A stretch of DNA of 13,623 nt from Caryophanales bacterium UBA4855 (GTDB lineage Bacteria > Bacillota_I > Bacilli_A > RFN20 > CAG-826), in the NCBI GenBank assembly GCA_002399785.1, contig DHEH01000004.1, positions 214,259-227,881 of the forward strand, read 5' to 3'. How positions within the stretch are numbered: the first letter of the stretch is position 1; every line of letters begins with the position of its first letter. The translations under genes were made by a program, and so were the position numbers. The notes beneath the pieces were generated by a model. That model searched no databases, was not told where the DNA came from, and worked only from the letters and a program-made list of their open reading frames with translations. Below are positions 7,900-13,623 of the stretch, in pieces.

Positions 7900-8450
7900 T
7901 TATATTCCGTTAAAAACTATGCCATTAATCCAATTTCTATTCTTTTCGTTATTTTCGATACAACCGTGAATTATCTTTTCGGCATAATAAAAAAGCATTG
8001 AAGTAATATAATCCCAGCACAACAAAATATGGTCATCATCAATGTAATCTCTATCTTTAAAGAACACCTTAGCAATCTTTAAAAAAGTTTCTTGTCTCTC
8101 ATTATTGGTGGTTGGATCAAAACCAAAATCATTTGTATAAGATAAATAAAATAAAGCCTTGTCTGGTTCAAGTAAAAAATCATCCAATAAAACATTAAAT
8201 ATTTCAATATTTGATAATCCACTATCTACCAATTTAAATGCTTTTTCCATATAAGGAACATCAATACTTTGAACAGCATAATCAAGATAGGCTTTCTTTG
8301 TTGCGAAGAAATCTATAATCTTAAAAGTTGATACATTGCATTCTTTTGCAAGTTCACGCATTGTTACATGATTTGATCCCTTTTTGGCCCAATTTTAATT
8401 ATGGCATTAACCACATCTTCTTTAGTGCTTGTAATAACTCTATAAGACAT
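7900..8450 (-). pseudogene. TetR/AcrR-family transcription regulator, frameshifted in an A-run
   Basis: An ATG at 8448-8450 with an AGGAG site begins a 28-codon frame (MSYRVITSTKEDVV...) that stops at 8364. The rest of the protein continues in another frame as VTMRELAKECNVSTFKII to the stop at 7900. Adding one base to the A-run complementary to 8381-8385 fuses the halves into about 183 residues, the usual TetR length, with helix-turn-helix MRELAKECNVSTFKIIDFFATKKAYL and a ligand-binding half. An internal ATG at 8361 could make only a fragment lacking the first DNA-binding helix. It may be a true pseudogene, a sequencing error, or a -1 slippage site, since a -1 shift on the A-run gives the same product. 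Its target genes are not evident. Confidence 0.8.
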
Positions 8451-8454
8451 ATAA

Positions 8455-8461
8455 TTCTCCT
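8455..8461 (-). promoter_or_regulatory. Ribosome binding site of the upstream TetR start
   Basis: AGGAGAA on the - strand lies four bases before the ATG at 8450. This shows the intact gene began here and not at the internal ATG at 8361, which has no such site. Confidence 0.7.
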
Positions 8462-8549
8462 ATTTGCTGCTCGTGTAATAAAAAAATATATTTAATATTA
8501 TATAACAACGGCATAAATAACAGAACCAAATAAAGTAACAAAAAACCAA

Positions 8550-8569
8550 AAAACAACTAGGATTGGCAA
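8550..8569 (+). repeat. Diverged copy C of the direct repeat (core AGGATTGGCAA)
   Basis: Fifteen of 20 bases match copy A at 672-691, and the core AGGATTGGCAA is intact apart from the A/G position. Like copy A it lies 15-35 bp beyond the stop codon of a leftward gene, here the DUF5714 gene. Confidence 0.5.
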
Positions 8570-8585
8570 GGCATTTTTAAAAACC

Positions 8586-9161
8586 TCACCTATTATTATA
8601 ATTATTATGAAATGGACATCTCTCGCCAATACATTGCTTGTTAAATTTTGAAAATTCACACTTAATTTCACTAGCTTCCATTTTTATCCCATATTTTTTA
8701 TAAACAAACTCAACTCCAGAACTAACAGAAAGAAAAGCATTTCTTTTACAACATCTTGGTCCACCAATTTTGCTCATTTTTTTAATTACTGATGATGTAT
8801 ATTCCATATTATCTTTATAGTAATCATTGTCTGTTAGAGGTCCAGTTTTGTGAATTATAGCTAAAGATGCACCAACCGAAGAAGTTGAACCACAAACTCC
8901 CCAAAACCCACACATTGCTCCTGGCATTGTTTGAGCTCTTTCCATTAATTCATTCAATGCTTCTTCCAAAACAACATCTCCACCAGCATTCTTATAAGCT
9001 ACTAAGAAAGCTGCTCCATCTAAAAAATGGTGTTCTGGTCCATGTATACTAATAAAATCTTGATGCATTATACTTTTAACAATCTTTATAGGGTCAGTTG
9101 AAGTTTGAATAAGAATTTGTTCTTTAATTAATCTATATTTATCTTTCATAGTGTATTCCAT
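8586..9161 (-). CDS. DUF5714-type cysteine-rich protein
   Basis: A 191-residue soluble protein of unknown activity that I recognise as DUF5714-like. Landmarks are HGPEHH (40-45), PGAMCGFWGVCGS (80-92) and GPRCCKR (134-140), then a tail with C168 and CIGERCPFH (177-185). The seven cysteines and the histidine cluster suggest a metal or Fe-S site, which is inference. It is the second gene of an operon. Its GAAGGAA ribosome binding site lies in the 14-base gap after arsR, so it should be induced when ArsR leaves the operator. A metal, metalloid or thiol-linked redox role fits the context. A second ATG four codons in is possible, but the first has the better-placed site. It stops at a true TGA. 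Confidence 0.75.
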   Translation of the reverse strand: MEYTMKDKYRLIKEQILIQTSTDPIKIVKSIMHQDFISIHGPEHHFLDGAAFLVAYKNAGGDVVLEEALNELMERAQTMPGAMCGFWGVCGSTSSVGASLAIIHKTGPLTDNDYYKDNMEYTSSVIKKMSKIGGPRCCKRNAFLSVSSGVEFVYKKYGIKMEASEIKCEFSKFNKQCIGERCPFHNNYNNR

Positions 9162-9175
9162 ATTATTTCCTTCTT

Positions 9176-9439
9176 TTATTTCTTTAAAAACAAAAATAAA
9201 TCATTTAATAGCTCATAATTTATTGAATAATGCATCCATTTCCAATCTTTTCTTGCAATCACTAATTTTGAATTAACAAGGATTTTCATATGATGTGACA
9301 AAGTCGATTGATTACAGTCTACTAAATCTAATAATTTACAGGCACAAACTTCATCATTTTGAATTAAAAATTTGACTATGATTAATCGTGTCTCGTCCGA
9401 TAAAACTTTAAATAATTCGCTAGCTATCTTATTATCCAT
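9176..9439 (-). CDS. arsR: ArsR/SmtB-family metalloid-responsive repressor
   Basis: An 87-residue winged-helix repressor. ELFKVLSDETRLIIVKFLI (8-26) is the standard first helix pair. The recognition region is DCNQSTLSHHMKILVNSKLV (41-60), followed by the wing. EVCACKLL (30-37) carries the C32-x-C34 pair typical of arsenite/antimonite-sensing ArsR proteins; the third cysteine of the E. coli protein is a leucine here, though C42 is close. I start it at the ATG at 9439, which has AAGGAT at a normal distance. A longer in-frame start at 9511 would run through the promoter and operator and is rejected. It represses its own operon, which includes the DUF5714 gene 14 bp downstream. The effector is probably As(III) or Sb(III), though another thiophilic metal is possible. 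Confidence 0.88.
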   Translation of the reverse strand: MDNKIASELFKVLSDETRLIIVKFLIQNDEVCACKLLDLVDCNQSTLSHHMKILVNSKLVIARKDWKWMHYSINYELLNDLFLFLKK

Positions 9440-9466
9440 AACTTTATCCTTTCTAAGAATATAAAT

Positions 9467-9495
9467 ATTATATTTATCATATTGATATATGTCAA
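9467..9495 (-). promoter_or_regulatory. Consensus sigma-A promoter of the arsR operon
   Basis: On the - strand, TTGACA (9495-9490) and TATAAT (9472-9467) are separated by exactly 17 bases. Both hexamers are perfect consensus. Transcription should start near 9460. So strong a promoter would need tight repression. Confidence 0.9.
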
Positions 9496-9501
9496 TATGA
9501 T
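9476..9501. promoter_or_regulatory. ArsR operator (inverted repeat)
   Basis: Ten-base arms ATCATATTGA and TCAATATGAT surround TATATG, the layout of ArsR/SmtB operators. The repeat covers the -35 hexamer and most of the spacer, so a bound dimer would block RNA polymerase. Confidence 0.8.
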
Positions 9502-9579
9502 GAAAAAACATTTATAAAAAGCATTAAAACAATTCAAATCGTTGTTCATTTTGTTAATTATATTTATTTAAATTATTTA

Positions 9580-10983
9580 TTATTTTTGGTTATAAGGGAG
9601 ATTAATTATTATTTCAAAACCATCTAAAAATTGTATTTCTATATCTCCGTTCATCGATTTAACATTTTCTCTTATAGAGAACAATCCAGTCGATTCTTTA
9701 AGGGTTTCTATAACTAGTTTTTTGTTATCAAATATATTTATTTTTATTGCTACTTTATTAATTTTTATATTAACAAACAATTTGTTTGCTCTAGCATGTC
9801 TTAAAGAATTGGTGGCACATTCACGGACGATATCAAGAAATTCTTTACAATTTAATAAACTTATATCATCAATATTTGTAGATAAAATTATATTAAAACC
9901 TGCCATTTCAAATGTCTTAACCAAATTATTAAATTCAGTTTTGAAATCGTTTGTTGTTTCTTTACTAATTTCATCTAAATTAATAATTAACTTCTCTTTA
10001 AAGCTTTTCATATCAAAATTATCTTCGCTGAAATAATTATTTAAAATGCACTGAATTATTGAGACTCTTTCGCCAAGAATATTGTGATAATTGCTCTTTG
10101 TTTGCAATATAATATTTTCTTTTTCGATCTCTTTAATATTGTTAACATATTCCTTAAGAGCTTTATTCTGCGCTTGTTCAATATGATAATTTTGTTCTAT
10201 AAGTTTTTTAACTTTAATCTCATCATTAACACAATAAACAACTATTTCATAATTATTAATTTCAATATGTCTACGAACCAAGAAATAATCATTCTGCACC
10301 TTAAAAACAAATGTATCTTGATCATAAACCGCTTTATTGCATTTAGTATTATTTTTTAAATTTTCCCGGATATTTTCTAAAGAGTCGTACTTATTTATTT
10401 CAAGTTTATTCGTGAATTGTTGAAAAGGAACATTTTGAAATTCATTAAACTTCTTTCCTTGTATTGCCAATCCCTCTTTAATATTATCTAAAGATTGTTT
10501 CGTAAGAAAAAACTTGTAGCTATTTTTGTCTTGTTCTATACCCCTTATTAAAGTAAAAACAATTCTTAAAAATTCAATGCAAACACCAATAATAATTAAT
10601 ACTGAGTAGACTTGTTTTCCTAAATATATAAAGACTGGTAAAAACAAAATATAAGAGACAATATCAATTAAATAAACAAAATCTTTCCTTACAATAAATA
10701 GAGCTACACTTAATGACAACGGAATTATAGAAAAATATAAAAAATATCCCATAATATTAACATCAAGCAAAGTATTATTTTCTTTTATAAACTGTACAAA
10801 AATTAATATTAAAAAGAATAGAAATACTTTCGAAATATAATTGATTAATCTCAAAACCCAATATTTATTTCTTTTAGTTATAAAGGTGACTCCAATAGCA
10901 AAACCCGCTCCACATATACTCAAAATCAATATGATACACAACAAAGTTCTTGTTAAAGAATTAAAAAACATTTGTTCAAACAT
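9580..10983 (-). CDS. Membrane sensor histidine kinase (HisKA_3/DesK-like)
   Basis: A 467-residue sensor kinase. About five membrane segments lie in residues 13-147. A PAS-like region (about 160-255) and a coiled coil (255-295) follow, then the dimerisation helix with probable phospho-acceptor H300 in YHNILGERVSIIQ. The ATPase domain has a good N box, RECATNSLRHA (E388, N392, H396), and a G2 box at STGLFSIRENV. The G1 box is altered: DNKK (419-422) where related kinases have (D/N)NGK, and the usual H-D/E pair is H-N. It starts inside the preceding sensor gene (8-bp overlap), with a GGAGAA site. The partner is surely the divergent response regulator. The signal is unknown. Confidence 0.85.
   Translation of the reverse strand: MFEQMFFNSLTRTLLCIILILSICGAGFAIGVTFITKRNKYWVLRLINYISKVFLFFLILIFVQFIKENNTLLDVNIMGYFLYFSIIPLSLSVALFIVRKDFVYLIDIVSYILFLPVFIYLGKQVYSVLIIIGVCIEFLRIVFTLIRGIEQDKNSYKFFLTKQSLDNIKEGLAIQGKKFNEFQNVPFQQFTNKLEINKYDSLENIRENLKNNTKCNKAVYDQDTFVFKVQNDYFLVRRHIEINNYEIVVYCVNDEIKVKKLIEQNYHIEQAQNKALKEYVNNIKEIEKENIILQTKSNYHNILGERVSIIQCILNNYFSEDNFDMKSFKEKLIINLDEISKETTNDFKTEFNNLVKTFEMAGFNIILSTNIDDISLLNCKEFLDIVRECATNSLRHARANKLFVNIKINKVAIKINIFDNKKLVIETLKESTGLFSIRENVKSMNGDIEIQFLDGFEIIINLPYNQK
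10464..10475 (-). repeat. 12-bp match to the direct-repeat core
   Basis: On the - strand this is AGGGATTGGCAA, identical to 1048-1059. It lies inside the kinase gene, where it encodes part of GLAIQ. It may be coincidence, but the motif is half G+C in a very A+T-rich region. Confidence 0.35.
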
Positions 10984-12619
10984 TTTTGTTCTCCATCAAG
11001 GCAAAAACATAAGCTTCGCCATCTTTTTCAAGTTCCCATTTTAAACGATCGCTATTTATTTTTTTAAAAGATTCGGTTTTACCTTTATAATCTATCAATC
11101 CAACTTTAAATAGATAATCGTCATTTTTATAAGAATAAATAACAAATAAACTGCACGATGATTCTAGATTATCCACAAGCGAATAGAGAAAATTAACGAA
11201 ATCTAAGACCATAAATACCGGTATATTAGTAAAACCAGTGACAGAAACTTCAAAATTTTTCACTTTGCTTTTCATCTCTGTTAAGACTTCTTTGGTAAAA
11301 ACAAGGACGCTTTCACGAGTAAACGCTTCATTGCTTTCCTGCATTAAAATCAAGTAAGTTTTTCTTTTCACATAGGTACATAAAAGCGCAATTTTTTGCA
11401 AAATCTCCTGCAAATCCTTATTATTTTTATCAAAATTATCATTTAACGAATATACCAATTTGTTTATCTTAGCGACGTCTTTATCTATATTTTTTTCAAC
11501 CCTTTCATTAATTATTTTTTTAGAATAATCAACTTCTAAATGCTTTTTAAATTTTTTTTCTTTTTCTAAAATATCGTTATTCGAAATTATGTCATCAAGT
11601 TGTTTATGCAATAAAGCATTGTATTCTTCAAGCTTACTTACGTCTTCTAAAACAATAAATTTGTTCTCTCCTATGGTGCTTACTTTTTCTTTAAAATTAA
11701 TCTTCTTGTTTCTTAATTGATAACTTTTATTTTCAAATAATTCATTATTTTTTGTATCAATTCTTAATGGAAACACACAATTATTGAAAAAGGTTTCGTA
11801 ATCACCACTACTTATAAATAATCCGTATTTTGTCGATATAAACATAATAATAAAACCAAGTGAAATATAAACCACCACCATATCACTTAAATAATTAAAA
11901 ATCTTAATATTTAAAATATAAAGAATTCCATAAATTATTATAAATATAAGGCACAAAGAATAGATTATGAGTGCAAAATACATTTTCTTTTTTCTAGTAA
12001 AATACCCAATAATTATGCCTGATAATAATAGTTCCATTATTATAATAACCATAATCACATAATAAACCCATGTTCTTGTGTAATTTCCTAATTTGGACCA
12101 AGTATCTTCTGGTTTTGTTTTATCAAAGACAAAAACAAATTCACTAAGATCGTTAGTTAAAACGATTAAAAGAAAAATTAGGTTAATCGCAAATAAAATA
12201 CCTAAAAAAATATAATAAACTTTCTTCTTTTTTATAAAGATATAACTTGTTAACCCAAGCATTATAAAAGGGCTAAATATCATCGGAACATAATATAAAT
12301 ACCAAACAAAACGAAAAAGAAAAGCATTATCAACGTATAGCATTATTTTTAAGATCCTTAAAACGATCCAAAACAAAAACAAAATATATAAAATTAAGAT
12401 ACCGGTCCACAAAATATCATCGTTCAAACAAATTGTTATATAAGCAAACATTATTGACATAATTAATGCTATTAACCCATAAACAAAAACCATTAATGGG
12501 CGTTTTCCATTAGACATGATGAATTCTTCGCCACTTGAAATAGCTAAACTAAAAAGAACTACTAAAATGATAGCTAAAATACACGTGATGATCAGACCTC
12601 TTTTAATTGTTTTGCTCAT
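10976..12619 (-). CDS. 8-TM sensor protein with degenerate kinase-like C-terminus
   Basis: A 547-residue membrane protein. Eight hydrophobic segments lie in residues 8-263, the last pairs resembling the histidine-kinase N-terminal 7TM region (TNDLSEFVF at 155-163). A linker and a coiled coil (325-360) follow. Residues about 360-547 have the order of a DHp/ATPase pair (KKIINERVEKNIDKDVAKINK, LLCTYVKRKTYLILM, FVNFLYSLVDNLESS), but I find no phospho-acceptor histidine, N box or glycine boxes. I read it as a pseudokinase or co-sensor that works with the true kinase encoded immediately downstream (8-bp overlap, ATGTTTGA). No Shine-Dalgarno precedes its ATG. The N-terminal MSKTIKRGLII, basic then hydrophobic, fits a natural start. 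Confidence 0.75.
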   Translation of the reverse strand: MSKTIKRGLIITCILAIILVVLFSLAISSGEEFIMSNGKRPLMVFVYGLIALIMSIMFAYITICLNDDILWTGILILYILFLFWIVLRILKIMLYVDNAFLFRFVWYLYYVPMIFSPFIMLGLTSYIFIKKKKVYYIFLGILFAINLIFLLIVLTNDLSEFVFVFDKTKPEDTWSKLGNYTRTWVYYVIMVIIIMELLLSGIIIGYFTRKKKMYFALIIYSLCLIFIIIYGILYILNIKIFNYLSDMVVVYISLGFIIMFISTKYGLFISSGDYETFFNNCVFPLRIDTKNNELFENKSYQLRNKKINFKEKVSTIGENKFIVLEDVSKLEEYNALLHKQLDDIISNNDILEKEKKFKKHLEVDYSKKIINERVEKNIDKDVAKINKLVYSLNDNFDKNNKDLQEILQKIALLCTYVKRKTYLILMQESNEAFTRESVLVFTKEVLTEMKSKVKNFEVSVTGFTNIPVFMVLDFVNFLYSLVDNLESSCSLFVIYSYKNDDYLFKVGLIDYKGKTESFKKINSDRLKWELEKDGEAYVFALMENKNV

Positions 12620-12645
12620 TGGGTTTTTCTAAATGTAATTTTCTA

Positions 12646-12673
12646 ATAATATTGTTTAAAATGAAAGAGACAA
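12646..12673 (-). promoter_or_regulatory. Probable promoter of the two-sensor operon
   Basis: On the - strand, TTGTCT and TATTAT are 16 bases apart, ending about 26 bp before the sensor ATG. Each hexamer differs from consensus at one or two places. It lies back to back with the response-regulator promoter in a 125-bp divergent region. Confidence 0.4.
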
Positions 12674-12728
12674 AAATCCTATTATTGCCGTCAAAAATCG
12701 TCCTAAAGTTTCTTTTAAAAATTTTATA

Positions 12729-12737
12729 TGCTAAAAT
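12729..12737 (+). promoter_or_regulatory. Extended -10 promoter, near-leaderless start of the response regulator
   Basis: TGCTAAAAT is a TGn extended -10 ending seven bases before the ATG at 12745, so transcription should start at or one base before the start codon. There is no Shine-Dalgarno. Confidence 0.5.
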
Positions 12738-12744
12738 TCAAAGT

Positions 12745-13359
12745 ATGGATAAGATTTCGATGCTCTTAATTGAAGATCAAGAACTTTTATTAGATACAAT
12801 AAAAAATGCTTTTGATAAAGATGATAATTTACATGTCGAAGCATGTTTAAAAGACATCTCTTTTGCTATGGATATTTTAAAAACACACCCAAATATCGAC
12901 ATTTTATTTAGCGATATTTGCACCGGAAACAATAATAATGCTTTTGATTACATCGAAGAAATAAAGAAGAATTTTCCTAAATTAAAGATTATATTAGTTA
13001 CCGCTTTTCCTGAATTATCTTTCGTGGAAAAAGCTAAACAAATGAAAGTCGAATCTTTTACTTACAAAAATATTCCAATGGACGATTTACTTTCGATCAT
13101 TAAGAACACTTATCGTGGTTATTCAATCTATCCTGCAAATAATTATAATGAAGCGGTCATTTTTAAAGAATTGAACGATAGAGAAATAGAAATATTAAGA
13201 TTATATTGCCGAGGATATGATAGAAAAGAAATTGCCGACAAACTCTTTCTTAGCGAATCCACAATTAAGAACTATATATCGGACATCTTACTTAAAACAG
13301 AATATGATTCAATGGCAAAACTTGCCTTATATGCTGTTAAAAACGGTTTTATTGTATAA
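12745..13359 (+). CDS. NarL/LuxR-family response regulator
   Basis: A 204-residue two-component regulator. The receiver domain has the acidic pair E10-D11, phospho-acceptor D57 (DILFSDICT), T86 and K108. The LuxR-type helix-turn-helix spans about 143-200: LNDREIEILRLYCRGYDRKE, then IADKLFLSESTIKNYISDIL. It should be phosphorylated by the divergently encoded kinase and bind DNA as a dimer, perhaps controlling the shared intergenic region. I start it at MDKISMLLIEDQ, which matches the family's usual beginning. The open frame extends upstream to 12607, but that stretch contains the promoters and has no ribosome binding site. An extended -10 directly before the ATG suggests leaderless translation. 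Confidence 0.88.
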   Translation: MDKISMLLIEDQELLLDTIKNAFDKDDNLHVEACLKDISFAMDILKTHPNIDILFSDICTGNNNNAFDYIEEIKKNFPKLKIILVTAFPELSFVEKAKQMKVESFTYKNIPMDDLLSIIKNTYRGYSIYPANNYNEAVIFKELNDREIEILRLYCRGYDRKEIADKLFLSESTIKNYISDILLKTEYDSMAKLALYAVKNGFIV

Positions 13360-13586
13360 GAATAATTTAATATTGTTTTAGTGGTTTTTTAAGAAGATTT
13401 CTTTGTTTTTCATTTTTATATATTAAAAAAATGAATGCACAATTATTGTTATTTTTATAATATAATTTAAAATTATTTTAATAGTTATATAATTTTAATA
13501 TAAGGTATGGAAAATTATGAAACAATCGGGAGTTTGAGAGTTCGAGGCACTTTTTAAAAATTATATAAATACTATTTTATTGATGT
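13360..13586. other. Non-coding A+T-rich tail with a short G+C-richer island
   Basis: No convincing gene. A 9-bp-arm hairpin lies at 13409-13435 (TTCATTTTT and AAAAATGAA). Several TATAAT-like sites lie at 13455-13495. A G+C-richer patch (AATCGGGAGTTTGAGAG and TTCGAGGCAC) lies at about 13524-13550, and the strong palindrome follows. The arrangement could be a small unrecognised RNA or leader, but no family is recognisable. Confidence 0.4.
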
Positions 13587-13613
13587 AAACGCGAATATTC
13601 GCGTTTTATTTTT
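13587..13613 (+). terminator. Rho-independent terminator, perfect palindrome
   Basis: AAACGCGA and TCGCGTTT pair around ATAT (the whole 20 bases is palindromic), followed by TATTTTT. It is some 230 bases past the response-regulator stop, so it ends either a long 3' tail or a separate short transcript that starts in the A+T-rich stretch before it. Confidence 0.75.
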
Positions 13614-13623
13614 GTCAAATTTT

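Noticed and set aside
8867..9052. Open frame on the + strand inside the DUF5714 gene (and similar frames opposite the helicase and kinase genes)
   Set aside because: These are antisense to conserved coding sequence, lack start signals and have low-complexity translations.
9440..9511. Longer ArsR start at 9511
   Set aside because: The extra 24 codons cover the -35, -10 and operator, and the ATG at 9439 has a well-placed ribosome binding site.
9522..9550. Weak hairpin after the histidine kinase gene as a terminator
   Set aside because: Only five A+T-rich pairs (AACAA/TTGTT), with a mismatch and a poor T-tract.
12607..12744. In-frame upstream extension of the response regulator
   Set aside because: It would overlap the divergent promoter region and the other gene's start. 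It has no ribosome binding site, and family members begin just before the first receiver strand.
13531..13555. GTTTGAGAGTT-like sequence resembling the start of a type II CRISPR repeat
   Set aside because: Only one copy exists, with no spacers, no second repeat and no cas gene.
13530..13556. TTCGA context resembling a tRNA T-loop
   Set aside because: The flanking bases cannot form a five-pair T-stem, and no anticodon or acceptor arm can be built.
13518..13586. A 23-codon frame beginning MKQSGV if TGA is read as tryptophan (Mycoplasma code)
   Set aside because: All long genes here use TGG for tryptophan and have no internal TGA, and two genes end in TGA. Under the standard code this frame is six codons long.

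Overview
The window is strongly A+T-rich and uses the standard genetic code: TGG is the tryptophan codon throughout, and TGA appears only as a stop, at the ends of the DUF5714 gene and of the 7TM sensor gene. AAGGAG-type ribosome binding sites and TTGACA/TATAAT promoters point to a low-GC Bacillota, plausibly a Bacilli or Acholeplasma/Izemoplasma-like lineage. That placement is inference; there is no marker gene here.

Left end (1-1100): a CrtO-like small membrane protein on the + strand and a tiny GNAT acetyltransferase on the - strand converge on a near-perfect bidirectional terminator. The acetyltransferase gene is bracketed by 20-bp direct repeats (19/20 identical). A third diverged copy lies near 8560, and the 12-bp core occurs again inside a kinase gene.

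Centre (1108-7527): a MutT-type Nudix hydrolase gene overlaps tail to tail with a leftward pair of very large genes. The upstream one encodes an SF1 (COG1112-like) helicase with a possible WYL-like N-terminus and a C-terminal Vsr/DUF2726-like PD-(D/E)XK nuclease. The downstream one encodes a PLD nuclease - SF2 helicase - DUF3427 protein. Two helicase-nuclease fusions in one operon next to a nucleotide-pool hydrolase look like a genome-defence or DNA-processing module. I cannot match the exact set to a described system, and it is the best candidate here for something new. The SF1 gene appears to be transcribed as a leaderless mRNA.

Right-centre (7528-9501): a non-coding stretch, a TetR regulator broken by a one-base frameshift in an A-run, then an arsR-DUF5714 operon. 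That operon has an exact-consensus promoter overlapped by a 10-bp-arm inverted-repeat operator. The ArsR carries the CxC metalloid-sensing motif and its partner is cysteine-rich, suggesting a metal- or metalloid-induced function.

Right end (9580-13623): a divergent signalling locus. Leftward, an 8-TM degenerate kinase-like sensor overlaps a membrane histidine kinase by 8 bp. Rightward, a NarL/LuxR-type response regulator is probably also translated from a leaderless mRNA. The last 260 bp hold no convincing gene but end in a strong palindromic terminator, which may close a small unrecognised transcript.
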